Assembly: GCA_039000515.1 (NCBI GenBank)
Contig: JBCFYV010002255.1
Coordinates: forward strand, 47,598,810 to 47,662,809
DNA from: Timema cristinae
Lineage: Eukaryota; Arthropoda; Insecta; Phasmatodea; Timematidae
Direction: 5' to 3'
Length of the DNA stretch: 64,000 bases
Position numbers and translations under genes: made by a program. The notes beneath the pieces were generated by a model. The model was not told the DNA's origin. It worked only from the letters and a program-made list of their open reading frames with translations, and made no database searches. Positions 51,371 through 63,400 of the stretch are shown here, piece after piece; within the stretch, counting starts at the first letter, position 1; every line of letters starts with the position of its first letter.

Positions 51371-51735
51371 GTTTAATAAGTTGTATAGTGGCGCTGCACT
51401 CAGCTGAAGGTTGATTTTGTTGGTCAGTTAACTGTACTGTGTAAGATACTTTAGTGTTTTGTTTTTTATATGGACATGTGTATATCTTTCATGTGATTAA
51501 TTATAGCTTGTGCTTTTGTAAATGAGACGTCAAAAATAGCCGATTATGTCTGTAACTAATAAAATGTGTTATGAAAGTTAATTGCTGTATGATATAATAA
51601 AACATGGTAGTCGGTAAAGTCTGCAGTGAATTATCTGTGATTCAAATTTGTAAATATGATCATCCCATCTTGTAAAGGATCAGATATTAAAATAAGAGTT
51701 TAATAAGCCAAAGTCGCTTAATCTTGACGGAGATT
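51371..51735 (+). repeat. Gypsy 5' LTR and leader
   Basis: Paired with 56369-56502 by order and sequence. The 3' boundary is not sharp. TGGCGAAGATTTCG at 51735 could be a primer-binding site starting with TGG, but is degenerate. Confidence 0.65.
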
Positions 51736-51754
51736 TGGCGAAGATTTCGATGAA

Positions 51755-52243
51755 TTGCAGGAAGAAGTCGTAGACTATTTAGAGGCAACAGAGACAGAAA
51801 AAAAACCTGCTGGCGTGCAAATAGCAAGGCTAAAAAACCTATTAGGACAAGATACAACATTAATTACCATCAAACTGAAAGAAGAAACAGTGAATGGTAT
51901 ATTGTCTGTTCTTAAATCCATCAAACCTGAAGAAGAGACAGTGAATGGTATATTGTCTGTTCTTAAATCTCACTGTATTCCGAATAAGAATGAAACCATC
52001 CTTGTGTTCAATTTTTTTAACAGGAAACAATGTCTCGGTGAACCTTTTGAAAACTTTTACGCTGAACTCAGAGCTCTTGCCACACCTTGTGAATTTGGTG
52101 ACCAGGAGGATAAGTTGCCGAGTGCGCAAATAATATTGGGTGTGAGCTCACAGTCAATAAAACAACACCTTCTTAGGGAGGACACTACCCTACACAAAGT
52201 TGTAGAATATTGCAAATCAGTGGAGCTAGCGGACAAAACTTGA
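51755..52243 (+). pseudogene. Gypsy gag remnant
   Basis: 162 codons from the first usable frame point, containing LGQDTTLITIKLKEETVNGI and FNFFNRKQCLGEPFENFYAE, LRALATPCEFGDQEDK. The stretch FNRKQ..GE....Y...LR.LA..C.FG is the usual capsid-region pattern of Gypsy gag in animals. A short segment around ETVNGILSVLKS is duplicated in tandem, a copy error not expected in an active element. The frame ends in a TGA before the protease frame opens. Confidence 0.8.
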
Positions 52244-52326
52244 AAACCATTGAAGATTGAGGGAGATCGTCGCAGAGTGATATATTTAAAGTTAGTAGAA
52301 AAACAACCACCTCTCAACTCTCCCAA

Positions 52327-53025
52327 GTGCAGAATCAGTGCCACCTACCTTTTGAACTAGGAGCTATGAACGGTGATAATAATGTTAACCAAACTTCAAA
52401 TGTTGGTGAGTGTAGTTGTTTTTGTCAATTTCAAGATACTGATGGTTACTCTTTGCCCCCTGTTTCAGGTTATTCAGATATTGGTTCTCTTTCAATTATA
52501 AATTCTGTAAATACCAATCGTCATTGGTGCATATCATTGCTAATTAACTGCAAACCTGTACTTTTCAAATTAGACACAGGAGCAGAAGTTAACATCCATC
52601 CTTTAAGGTCTTTGCAGTCCATTGGACAAGAATATAGTTCAAGGCTAAGGGTTCCTAAAACCCATATTGAAGCTTTTGGGGGTTTTGAGATTTCACCTGT
52701 TGGTGAAATTTGTCTTCCTATTGTCTATGAAAACAAAGCACGTAGATTGGTGTTTACTATTGTCAATTCAGTTAAAGTCTTACCCTTACTTAGCCTTTCA
52801 TCTTGTGTGAATCTCAATCTCATTACAAATATTGTTGTTGGGGTCCTTGATGCTCAAAGTAAATCTGATTTTCAAAACTTCCGCAGTTCAAATCAAGATG
52901 TTTTCAATAGCCTTGGATGTTTCCCAGAAGATCTTGATTTAAAATTTAAAAAGGGTGCTCTACCTAAAAGTATCCCAGCCCGTAGAGCTCCCCTAAAAAT
53001 GTTAAGTAAACTTAAGGTGCATTAA
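52327..53025 (+). pseudogene. Gypsy protease and start of RT
   Basis: A 232-codon frame. The aspartic-protease signature LDTGAE (52570-52587) has the catalytic Asp, with a hydrophobic strand before it (CKPVLFKL). The C-terminal part, LPKSIPARRAPLKM, corresponds to the lead-in of the RT. A TAA at about 53022 and frame damage to 53260 interrupt the first RT motifs (VNNLVIVEKH is still readable). Confidence 0.8.
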
Positions 53026-53259
53026 GATGACCTTGAACAGCGTGTTGAATGTTGTGAAGCTGATGAATGGGTAAACAATCTAGTTATTGTAGAGAAACAT
53101 AAACAGGGGCCTTAAGGCTGTGCATAAATTCTAAGGATCTCAACGAAAATTTTGTCCGAGATTATGTGTGGATTCCGACTCTGGAGAGATTAGTTATAAA
53201 ATGGGCAATAAAAATATTTTTATGTATTTGATTTAAAAGATGGGTTTTACCAGTTTAAA

Positions 53260-54130
53260 TTGAGTAAAGAATCGGCTAGTCTATGTCCGTTCAGCACCCC
53301 TTTTGAATGTTATAGGTTTTTACGTGCCCCATTTGGACTAAGTGTGCTTCCTGAGTACTTCCAAAAGATGACTCGTAAATACTTTGGGAATATTGGGGGA
53401 GTATGTGTATATTTTGATGATGTTTTATGTGGAGCAGACACAATGGAAGAGTTATGGAAAATAGTTAAACAGGTTATTCAAGCTGCTCGTGAAAACAACA
53501 TAGAATTCAACCCGGAAAAAGTTCAATTCTTTGTGGATAAAGTTAAATTTTTGGGTTTGGAATTTGATAAGGATGGAATTCGTCCTGATGATTCTAGGGT
53601 TCAGACTATTCAGGACATAGAAGTACTTGCTTCAATGAAGGATTTGCAGCATATTTTGGGAACAGTCAATTACCTAAGACCATTTGTGCCCCACCTGTCA
53701 GATATTTGCACCCCATTCCGTAAACTTCTGAAAAAAGATTCCGAGTGGTCTTGGAATTCCTCCCACAGTAAGCAGTTAGAGCTTTTGAAAAAGTCTTTAG
53801 CACAACATGCCTTGTTGACTCCTTTTGACCCCTCCAAACCCATCAACATACATGCTGACAGTAGTCAATATGCCCTTGGTACCACTTAGATGGAAGGAGG
53901 CAAGCCCATTGTATATGCTTCATCATCGAGTACTGCTACTGAAACAAAATTATGCTCAGGTGAAAAAGAGTTTCTTGCTGTCTCATTCAAAAGGTCCCAT
54001 AACTTCGTGTATGGCCACGAAGCTGTGACTGTTCATTCAGATCATCAGACACTGAGAAAGCAGTTGGAATTGTCAAATTGATGTTAAAAAAGGTGCAGTA
54101 TGATTGTGGAGAAATAGGCCAGTGGCAGGG
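53260..54130 (+). pseudogene. Gypsy reverse transcriptase and RNase H
   Basis: The RT portion contains CYRFLRAPFGLSVLPEYFQK and the catalytic box YFDD (53410-53421), with the two aspartates intact and Phe in the variable position. It then has FLGLEFDKDGIRPDD and the thumb/connection LQHILGTVNYLRPFVPHLSD. RNase H starts at HADSSQYALGTT (about 53850) but is cut by a TAG at 53887-53889. It resumes in the same region with GGKPIVYASSSSTATETKLC, HSDHQTLRKQLELSN. Frame breaks end before 54141, where the hAT terminus begins. The order and motifs are typical of Gypsy pol. Confidence 0.88.
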
Positions 54131-54140
54131 CTCCCATACT

Positions 54141-54846
54141 CAGTGGCGTAGCTACAGAGGAGAGACTGGAGCAGTCGCTCCAGGGCGGCATGGCTCAGAC
54201 GGGCAAAGGGGGTGGAACGAACTGGAAAATGTATATTTTCAGGCTACGCTCAAGTCTATGAAAAAGTTATTTTAGTAAAAACACTAGTCAGTTATGGTAG
54301 GGTGTAACAAGGGAGAAGGTGGTGAAGAAAGGTCTCTTAACAGAAAACATAACATGGTTCAATGGTCAATAACCGAGATTTGTACGTGTTTCAAATGTTT
54401 GAAACCTTCTTTTTTAACTGACTCAGGTGACAAAGAAATTCTAGACTCGTGCAAGCCTCTAGTACTTAAATACCCAGATGACCTTTCTCCTAACTTAGGC
54501 CAACAGCTTGTAAGACTTAAAACTTGTTTTTCAGGCCACATTGAAAAACTTAAAAGTGTTAAGAGACCTTGCCGATACTGTGATCGTGCGTGCTCAAATT
54601 GGAGCCAGCTTCCCGGATGTTGTGAGTGCGTGCCTCATCTTTTTGACAATGCCCGTTACATCCGCAAGTGCTGAGAGATCCTTTTCAAAACTGAAAATTA
54701 TCAAAAGCTATCTTCGTAGCACCATGTCGCAGGAGCGTCTGAGTTCTCAAGCAACGATCTCCATCGAGCGAGCCAGAGCAAGAAATATAGACTTAGAAGA
54801 CACCATCTCACAATTTGCAAGTGCCAAATCACGAAAGAAAATTTAA
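54141..54846 (+). mobile_element. nested hAT element fragment with C-terminal transposase
   Basis: Begins with CAGTGGCGTAGCTAC, a TIR of the type common in ZMYM/Zaphod-like hAT elements, right inside the Gypsy RNase H region. The preceding 8 bases are CCCATACT. Coding remains in two frames. 54400-54540 gives GDKEILDSCKPLVLKYP, DDLSPNLGQQL. 54541-54846 gives the hAT C-terminal dimerisation signature VTSASAERSFSKLKIIK, YLRSTMSQERLSSQATIS. The reverse-complement right terminus was not found before 55340, so the right boundary is unknown. Confidence 0.75.
54541..54846 (+). pseudogene. hAT transposase C-terminal dimerisation domain (partial)
   Basis: A 101-codon frame ending in SAKSRKKI and TAA. 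It includes the signature SASAERSFSKLK, the RSTMSQERL motif and SIERARARNIDL, all in the order of the hAT family C-terminus. The upstream part of the transposase is missing, apart from a short stretch in another frame before 54541. Non-functional remnant. Confidence 0.8.
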
Positions 54847-55339
54847 TATGCAATTTTGAGTTCCTCCAACAATTTGTGAAGAATTTCACTACAGAATTTT
54901 GTCTTTTCAAAATTTTATTTTTATTTTTTAGAAGGATTTTGTGTTGGTAGCCTATTTGTTAAACAATTTCACTTTTAATTTGTGATGTATTTCCCAAATT
55001 AATGTCCTATTGACAAAAAAGTAAGGACCAAAAAACGTAAACGATAAACTTTTCTTTAAAAATCTATGTCGTTTGTGAATAAGTGTTACGTTAGTTTAGT
55101 TATATATTTTTTTCTATGTGATCAACAATAAATGACAAATGTTATCTATATTAAAATACTCTGTTTTATTAGTTCCAAACTCCAAAACTTTAGTAAAAAA
55201 CTAAGCAGATTTGCATTTAAATATAACATACATTTCAGTAAATGTAAGTCCAAACACAAAAAGAAAATAAATTTTTAATTTCTTTTCTTTATGGAACAAG
55301 AATAATAAGAAACCACCAGCAATTTTTGGGAAGAGGGCA

Positions 55340-55440
55340 GTGTGGTTAAGATATTGAAAAACAGGTCATATCTGGTGTGTATAAAAGGAAAACTTTATAG
55401 ACGAAATTCACTTCATATTAGGCCTAGGCACTCTGGTAAT
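55340..55440 (+). pseudogene. Gypsy integrase C-terminal tail (partial)
   Basis: The frame reads NRSYLVCIKGKLYRRNSLHI RPR, matching the usual Gypsy integrase end RSY.V....G....RN..H.RP. It places the resumption of the Gypsy element downstream of the nested hAT fragment. Confidence 0.55.
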
Positions 55441-55559
55441 GACATTTCCTGTGAAGATTATGCTAGGGTGAAGCGCTTTGATGATGGCATGAGTGACCTT
55501 GAAGGATGTAAGGTAAACGCCACCATCGTGCCAGAGAGACTGATGATTGCATTGGTTAC

Positions 55560-56190
55560 TTACAGGTGCTCGGGGTGGCCCTGCGAGCTGGTATCCCTAT
55601 TTTGGACTACTTTTGTTATAAGTAGTACACAGGGCTGGGCCGAAAGACCACATCACGAGCTTGCTCGAGGTGCCGGCCCAGAAATGGGTTAGACTCTGTG
55701 GGACAGAAAGTTTAATCGCCGATGAGTCATGGCATTGGCAACATGGTGGGGTTCAGGGCCTGCAAACCTGGGCCTCGCCATTCATGCGGTGAGCCGTTTT
55801 AGAGCTCCAGTGCTAGCCCGGACAGTTAGTAGTGCGTGGGCGCCTCCACTCGTACACACAAGTAGTGGGAGATTACTTTCCTATGCCCAATGGCCATAAT
55901 TCCATTTCCCTACACAAAGGAAAGAGGGAAGATGGCAATGTTGCTTCTGTGAGCAGAAGTGAATAGATCTGGTTACCATCCTGGACAGGTGGGAGGCACG
56001 AGCCCCTGGTGCCAGTCCAACCAGTGAGTGACTGGAAGGGGAGGAGGAGTTAATTCTCGCCTCCCCGGGTATCAGGCCAGATCCGGATCATCCCACCCTT
56101 TTGGGTGCAGGGATGGGGCTTTTTAAGTACTGACCTAAAAACTGCACTGGGCCACGATGTCCAGGGGCATGTGGCGCCAAATTTATTTGT
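55560..56190. other. GC-rich insertion, unidentified
   Basis: Abrupt GC-rich block (for example GAGCTTGCTCGAGGTGCCGG, GGCAACATGGTGGGGTTCAG) between Gypsy integrase and LTR. It could be the 5' region of a non-LTR element. No coding motif was recognised. Confidence 0.35.
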
Positions 56191-56368
56191 GCCATATCCT
56201 CTCCTAATAACCAGCCAGAGGACATAATAACTTCGACTTCTCAGTCTCCTAATTCAGAAACTAATACTATGCCGTTAGGAAATAGTCTTCATAATATTAT
56301 TATTAAAAGGTCTGTTAAAATGTTCCACCCACCAAACACCTTGATTATTAGGTATTGTTTAAAAAAAA

Positions 56369-56502
56369 GTTTAATAGAGTATATGGTGGCACCACACTCG
56401 GCTAAAGGTTGATTTTGTTGTTCAGTTGGCCGTACTGTGTAAGATACTTCAGTGTTTTGTTTTTAACATGGATTTATGCATTTTATAATATAAATAATTA
56501 TA
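56369..56502 (+). repeat. Gypsy 3' LTR, truncated
   Basis: Aligned with the 5' LTR over about 130 bp including GTGTAAGATACTTCAGTGTT. Its right part is lost into AT-rich DNA. Confidence 0.75.
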
Positions 56503-56805
56503 TTCAATACAAAGCAACACAAGGTTTAAGCAAAATATCTTTGTATGTTTTTTAAAACTCCACTCTTGAATTACCAATCAAATGAAAGACAAGTACTTAA
56601 AATGATTTGTTTAAACTGTTTAGATACCTACTATCGACTGAATAGTGACTGGTCTCATGATAGTTACAAACCTATCAGTTTGGTTACTCTCGACTGAATA
56701 GTGTGCATATTCCCCAGGTTAAATATCTCATAAGAGCTATATAATTATATCATGAGCATGCACATTAGCTCTTCTATCGCTCACACCATTGCTGCCAAAG
56801 AACAT
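56503..56805. other. AT-rich DNA, nothing recognised
   Basis: A short direct repeat (CTACTATCGACTGAATAGTG and CTCTCGACTGAATAGTG) lies near 56628-56702. Confidence 0.45.
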
Positions 56806-57067
56806 CCACGTCTTACTACCCGTTTGGGTAATACACGCTTACGCTAGTGTGTAATAGTGTAGGGTGATTGTGAGATGAAACGGAGGACCTACAGTTTAGC
56901 GTGGGATCCGAACCACAGTGGTGGCCTGTCATTCCCCAATTCACAAGATGTCTTGTCAGAGGTGAAGGAAGGGTTTGACAATCAGATAAATCTGTGCCAG
57001 GACCGAGGATTGAACCCCGGACCCCCAGCACAGAAGTCTGACACCTTACCCCTAGACCACAAGGTCA
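56806..57067 (-). mobile_element. SINE family A copy, near full length
   Basis: The plus strand starts with the tail (CCACGTCTTACTACCCGTTT) and ends with the tRNA-like head (reverse complement: GTGACCTTGTGGTCTAGGGG and GGGGTTCAATCCTCGGTCC). It shows that family A has both A-box-like and B-box-like regions. Confidence 0.9.
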
Positions 57068-58089
57068 CTTTTACATACTAGAACTCCTGCACTCACACAC
57101 AACATAGATGCCAACATTGCACACAAAAAAGCGCTATTCACAATAGAAGAATGTGAATGCTTACTTGAAGAAATGATCACAGAAGATTTTAGATGACTAC
57201 CGGTAATTAATAATTCAAAACAAACTAAATTATAATTTCAATCAAAATTATGAGGGTAGTTCATTTTTATACATGAACCTAACATGTTTGAAATTTATTT
57301 TTAGTGAATTTTAAAATCTAACATAACAAAATCATTTGCTTATAAAATGGATATGTATTTGCTTTATTATCCAATCCCTGAGAGGAGTGCAATCATAGAG
57401 GGAGGCAAGTGGGGTTATTACCACTATCCACCAAGATCAAAATTAGTTTTTATAAAATCATATAATTACAAAAATAACAGAGATCCACACAAATGTGTCA
57501 AATACATCTGGCTAAATTCTACCTTATCCTAAAGTTATACTATGCACATCAAAAGTAAGACTACTCCCAAAATTCCTAATCAGAAAAATGTACATTGAAT
57601 GCCCCCCACTCCAAAAGAAAAATTCTGGGTGCTCCACTGCTCCCTTAAAATATTAAACAAAACATGTCTACAAATGAGCAGTCCTTTCCGCTGGTGAAAT
57701 GCTCGGCTTGCCATAGTTGTTTAAAACAAACAAAATGGTTGTCACTCTTATTCTTTGCCCCATTCCTAAACACAGGATTATTGAATTTATCTGTGCACAA
57801 GGCCTAGGGGTTAGTGCCAGGTTGGATTATCGAGCTATTGACGACTACCATTGCCTGGATTGGACAAGGAGCTTTCCTGCTCCCTTTTGGGATGTTCCTC
57901 GTCCACAAAGCCTGGTAGTCTGCCTCCTTTAAATTATTGTACACTAGGTGCACTAGTGTACAATAATTTAATCCTCTTGGGAGTTAAATATGGTATATTA
58001 GACAATGGCTACTAAATCTCTGAAGAGGTTGCTCATGTGGAGGTGATATCCCTCCTCCCCCCTTATGACTCGCCACACATTAAGCAGTT
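57068..58089. other. mostly unrecognised DNA
   Basis: A 71-codon frame at 57717-57932 has no recognised motif, although the stretch is GC-richer than its surroundings. It ends just before the 57931-57969 palindrome. Confidence 0.35.
57931..57969. repeat. 17-bp perfect inverted repeat with 5-nt loop
   Basis: The left arm AAATTATTGTACACTAG and right arm CTAGTGTACAATAATTT are exact reverse complements around GTGCA. It could fold as a strong hairpin or cruciform. It may be a transposon end or a relic, but no TE boundary was proven here. Confidence 0.95.
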
Positions 58090-59166
58090 GGTATTAATGT
58101 ATCTAAGAAAACTTTTAATAAGATCTATGAAACAGGATAATGGCCCAAGGACTTTCTAGAAGTAGCCATGTTGACTCTAAAGAAGAAGAAACAAGCCAAG
58201 AAATTCGGTGACCACAGGACCATCAGCCTCATCTCTCATTTGGGGAAGATTGTGGCAAGAATACTCAACAGGCAAATGGAACAGAAAGTAGAAAGTGTGA
58301 TGTAAGAATACCAATTTGGATTCAGAATGGGAAAAGGAACCAGAGATGCCATTGGTATGCTGAGAATAATTTCAGAGAGAGTGCTGGAAGCCAAGGAAGA
58401 GGTCTACATTGGTTGCATTTAATAGAGTAGAGTGGAGTGAGACCAACATGTTAGAGCTAGGAAGAGGTATGAGGCAGGAATGTTGGTTGCCACACAGTCT
58501 GTTCAACTTGTATGTGGGTGGTCAGGGAAGCCCGAGAGGGGTGTGGCAATTTCAAGATATAAGGACATGTCATAGACACCATAAAACAAACAGATGATCT
58601 AGCATTGCTGGCAGTAAATGATGGACTAGCTGGTAGAAACAAGGAGAGGCTATAATGAAGATAAATATTGAGAAGTCAAAAGTGATGGTGGTTTAAAAAA
58701 AATTAAAAGCCTCTGGAAATTAAAACTGGAAACCAGGAGTTGAAAAACGTTGAGCAGTTCAAGTATCTGGGAAGTATGCCGACAAGAATGTTTGTTGCAC
58801 CAAGCAAATTAAGTTTAGGATCACGACGGTCGAGGAAGCTTTCAACGGACTTTCAATAAGAGGGAAAATAAATCCTTGGAGAGATTTGAAATATGTTGCT
58901 GGAGAAGACCTGGAAGATAAGGTGACAAATGATAAGTCCTAGAAAGATTGGGTGAGCAGAAAATCATTTTGGATGTGATTCTTCGGAACAAAGCAAACTG
59001 GCTTGGACACATCCTTAGGAAGAACTATCTTCTGCACGGTGTCATAGAAGGAAAGGTTAAGGAAAAGAGGATCTTAGGAAGGAGGAAGATTCAAACATTA
59101 AATGACTTGAAGGAAAGAAAAAGATGTTGGGAGTTGAAGAAGAAGGCAGAAGACAGGGCATTTTAA
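58090..59166 (+). pseudogene. non-LTR retrotransposon RT and C-terminus (second element)
   Basis: Broken frames in order: WPKDFLEVAMLTLKKKKQAK, KFGDHRTISLISHLGKIVAR and YQFGFRMGKGTRDAIGMLRI (58140-58390) are the first RT motifs. Later pieces include the thumb-like KNVEQFKYLGSM remnant and NKANWLGHILRKNYLLHGVI, EGKVKEKRILGRRKIQTLND (58948-59166), the C-terminal part. The YADD-type palm region is deleted or too diverged to read. Style and order differ from the element at 42000-43080, suggesting another lineage. Confidence 0.8.
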
Positions 59167-59570
59167 GTCCACTGACAAAATAAATTGACCTGTTATAAGG
59201 CAGAACACATAATAATTGATTTGTGTTCAACGGTGTCCAAGAGTAAAAGGGAAAACACTAGAAAAAAGTAGGACTTAATAGTTTATTGAACTTCTGATTT
59301 TATTGATCTAGATTTTGGTATGATCTTTGCCAATTGTTTGGATTGTAAAATTAACTAGCGGTTTTGACAGACCATACACTGTTCATTTCAACGATAGTAG
59401 TTAATAATTGATCTGTACGCCATAAGACTATTTAAAGCCAATGAACAATTCAGGGATTGAATAAGTAAGACTCTTCAATCATTTGATATGTTTTGAATAG
59501 TTTTGGAAGTTTGACATTGCTTTGGTTCAAACATTTGGAGATATTGCTCCTTCCTGGAATCCACACAGTT
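59167..59570. other. AT-rich DNA, nothing recognised
   Basis: Nothing recognised between the non-LTR remnant and the family-B SINE. Confidence 0.4.
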
Positions 59571-59808
59571 TTTTATTATTTTAGCACCGCGCCTTACTAC
59601 CCGTTTGGGTTATACGCTTACCAGTAAGTACTAATTATGCTAATGGTAAGGTTGAATTTAAAGAAAGTTAACCCACATTTGCCATGGAGGGAGAGTAAAA
59701 AACCACCCCAAGTTCACCCGAGCGAGATTTAAACCTCGATCTCCCTGTCCTCGGCAGTCTGGCTCAACACAAAACTAGTGCGTTAGTCAACAACACCACC
59801 AAGGCGGG
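59571..59808 (-). mobile_element. SINE family B copy
   Basis: TTATTATTTTAGCACCGCGC, TACTACCCGTTTGGGTTATA, then the body (GAAAGTTAACCCACATTTGC), and the head with B-box-like GAGGTTTAAATCTCGCTCGG. Moderately diverged and a few bases shorter than the other copies. Confidence 0.85.
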
Positions 59809-60435
59809 ACCCCCCACAGTTACCTTATTAGTATATCAAGAGGATACTCAGGTTAAATTATCTGAATTTGGATGGATCGCAGAAAGTGTGGTCATAAGAT
59901 TTTATCTAGGCCTACTAATAATGTTTTTTGACCTGGCAGGACTACCATATTTCCCCACATTATGGTCACACCCTATTTTTCAGTCCAAAATGTTGATCTA
60001 AATGGTTTCATCAAATAATGGGCGCATCATGTTTTTAAGTCTTGGTTTATAGAATTTAACACTAAGCTTTTAATTTAAAAAAAAAGAGTATTAAAGTTAT
60101 AAAATTTCATCTCTGTTGTATCATAATATCAGGTCGTCTTATATTTTAGATTATACTATATTCGGGCCAATACAGTTATCATTTTTAACTAGACTGTCTT
60201 TGGTACATGTTTAGGGTGCAAAATGTATTGTGAAGTATAACTTAAGTACCACATATATACGCACACACACACACACACACAAAATGCACCGTATTTCACC
60301 GCATGCTCGTCAGAAAAATAAATTTCAGGAGCAAATCTTTTACTCTAATCATGAATACCTGTATACATATTTTTCCATATACTATTTATTTTGTATTATC
60401 TGTTGTCATTATTTACTCCGATATAATATAATCTA
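59809..60435. other. AT-rich DNA with (CA)n
   Basis: A CA microsatellite at about 60261-60280 lies upstream of the 87-bp array. No gene was recognised. Confidence 0.45.
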
Positions 60436-63400
60436 TTGTTTCCAGGCTGTGGTCGGGTCAGTTTAGTAAAATACCTCCATCTCCCTCTATCTTTCCACCA
60501 CTACATATCACATTATCACCAACTGTTTCCAGCCTGTGGCCAGGTCAGTTTAGTAAAATACCTCCATCTCCCTCTATCTTTCCACCACTACATATCACAT
60601 TATCACCAACTGTTTCCAGCTTGTGGCTGGGTCAGTTTAGTAAAATACCTCCATCTCCCTCTATCCCTCCACCACTACATATCACATTATCACCAACTGT
60701 TTCCAGCTTGTGGCTGGGTCAGTTTAGTAAAATACCTCCATCTCCCTCTATCTTTCCACCACTACATATCACATTATCACCAACTGTTTCCAGCTTGTGG
60801 CTGGGTCAGTTTAGTAAAATACCTCCATCTCGCTCTATCCCTCACCACTACATATCACATTATCACCAACTGTTTCCAGCTTGTGGCTGGGTCAGTTTAG
60901 TAAAATACCTCCATCTCCCTCTATCCCTCCACCACTACATATCACATTATCACCAACTGTTTCCAGGCTGTGGCCAGGTCAGTTTAGTAAAATACCTCCA
61001 TCTCCCTCTATCTTTCCACCACTACATATCACATTATCACCAACTGTTTCCAGCTTGTGGCTGGGTCAGTTTAGTAAAATACCTCCATCTCGCTCTATCC
61101 CTCCACCACTACATATCACATTATCACCAACTGTTTCCAGCTTGTGGCTGGGTCAGTTTAGTAAAATACCTCCATCTCCCTCTATCCCTCCACCACTACA
61201 TATCACATTATCACCAACTGTTTCCAGCTTGTGGCTGGGTCAGTTTAGTAAAATACCTCCATCTCCCTCTATCCCTCCACCACTACATATCACATTATCA
61301 CCAACTGTTTCCAGCTTGTGGCTGGGTCAGTTTAGTAAAATACCTCCATCTCCCTCTATCCCTCCACCACTACATATCACATTATCACCAACTGTTTCCA
61401 GCTTGTGGCTGGGTCAGTTTAGTAAAATACCTCCATCTCCCTCTATCCCTCCACCACTACATATCACATTATCACCAACTGTTTCCAGCTTGTGGCTGGG
61501 TCAGTTTAGTAAAATACCTCCATCTCCCTCTATCCTCCACCACTACATATCACATTATCACCAACTGTTTCCAGCTTGTGGCTGGGTCAGTTTAGTAAAA
61601 TACCTCCATCTCCCTCTATCCCTCCACCACTACATATCACATTATCACCAACTGTTTCCAGCTTGTGGCTGGGTCAGTTTAGTAAAATACCTCCATCTCC
61701 CTCTATCCCTCCACCACTACATATCACATTATCACCAACTGTTTCCAGCTTGTGGCTGGGTCAGTTTAGTAAAATACCTCCATCTCCCTCTATCCTTCCA
61801 CCACTACATATCACATTATCACCAACTGTTTCCAGCTTGTGGCTGGGTCAGTTTAGTAAAATACCTCCATCTCCCTCTATCCCTCCACCACTACATATCA
61901 CATTATCACCAACTGTTTCCAGCTTGTGGCTGGGTCAGTTTAGTAAAATACCTCCATCTCCCTCTATCCCTCCACAACTACATATCACATTATCACCAAC
62001 TGTTTCCAGCTTGTGGCCGGGTCAGTTTAGTAAAATATCTCCATCTCCCTCTATCCCTCCACAACTACATATCACATTATCACCAACTGTTTCCAGCTTG
62101 TGGCTGGGTCAGTTAAGTAAAATACCTCCATCTCCCTCTATCCCTCCACAACCACATATCACATTATCACCAACTGTTTCCAGCTTGTGGCCGGGTCAGT
62201 TTAGTAAAATACCTCCATCTCCCTCTATCTTTCCACCACTACATATCACATTATCACCAACTGTTTCCAGCTTGTGGCCGGGTCAGTTTAGTAAAATACC
62301 TCCATCTCCCTCTATCCCTCCACAACTACATATCACATTATCACCAACTGTTTCCAGTCTGTGGCCGGGTCAGTTTAGTAAAATACCTCCATCTCCCTCT
62401 ATCCCTCCACCACTATATATCACATTATCACCAACTGTTTCCAGTCTGTGGCCGGGTCAGTTTAGTAAAATACCTCCATCTCCCTCTATCCCTCCACAAC
62501 TACATATCACATTATCACCAACTGTTTCCAGCTTGTGGCCGGGTCAGTTTAGTAAAATACCTCCATCTCCCTCTATCCCTCCACCACTACATATCACATT
62601 ATCACCAACTGTTTCCAGCTTGTGGCCGGGTCAGTTTAGTAAAATACCTCCATCTCCCTCTATCCCTCCACCACTACATATCACATTATCACCAACTGTT
62701 TCCAGTCTGTGGCCGGGTCAGTTTAGTAAAATACCTCCATCTCACTCTATCTCTCCACCACTACATATCACATTATCACCAACTGTTTCCAGCTTGTGGC
62801 CGGGTAAGTTTAGTAAAACACCTCCATCTCCCTCTATCTCTCCACCACTACATATCACATTATCACCAACTGTTTCCAGTCTGTGGCCGGGTCAGTTTAG
62901 TAAAATACCTCCATCTCACTCTATCCTTCCACTACATATCACATTATCACCAACTGTTTCCAGCTTGTGGCCGGGTCAGTTTAGTAAAATACCTCCATCT
63001 CGCTCTATCCCTCCACTACATATCACATTATCACCAACTGTTTCCAGTCTGTGGCCGGGTCAGTTTAGTAAAATACCTCCATCTCCCTCTATCTTTCCAC
63101 CACTACATATCACATTATCACCAACTGTTTCCAGCTTGTGGCCGGGTCAGTTTAGTAAAATACCTCCATCTCCCTCTATCCCTCCACTACATATCACATT
63201 ATCACTAACTGTTTCCAGCTTGTGGCCGTGTCAGTTTAGTAAAATACCTCCATCTCACTCTATCCTTCCACTACATATCACATTATCACCAAATGTTTCC
63301 AGCCTGTGGCCGGGTCAGTTTAGTAAAATACCTCTGTTTCCAGCCTGTGGTCGGGTCAGTTTAGTAAAATACCTCCTCTCCCTCTATCCCTCCACCACTA

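Larger units (their letters stand above)
51371..56502 (+). mobile_element. decayed Ty3/Gypsy LTR retrotransposon with nested insertions
   Basis: The 5' LTR begins around 51371 (GTTTAATAAGTTGTATAGTGG) and a partial 3' LTR lies at 56369-56502 (GTTTAATAGAGTATATGGTGG). Both hold CGCTGCACTCAGCTGAAGG or a variant, then GGTTGATTTTGTTG and GTGTAAGATACTT. Between them are gag (51755-52243), protease (52327-53025), reverse transcriptase/RNase H (53260-54130) and an integrase tail (55340-55440). A hAT fragment starting at 54141 has replaced or displaced most of the integrase region, and a GC-rich insertion follows at about 55560-56190. The element has several stops and frame changes. Confidence 0.85.

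Noticed and set aside
57717..57932. A small protein of 71 codons
   Set aside because: No recognisable motif, no splice context, and mixed repeat surroundings.
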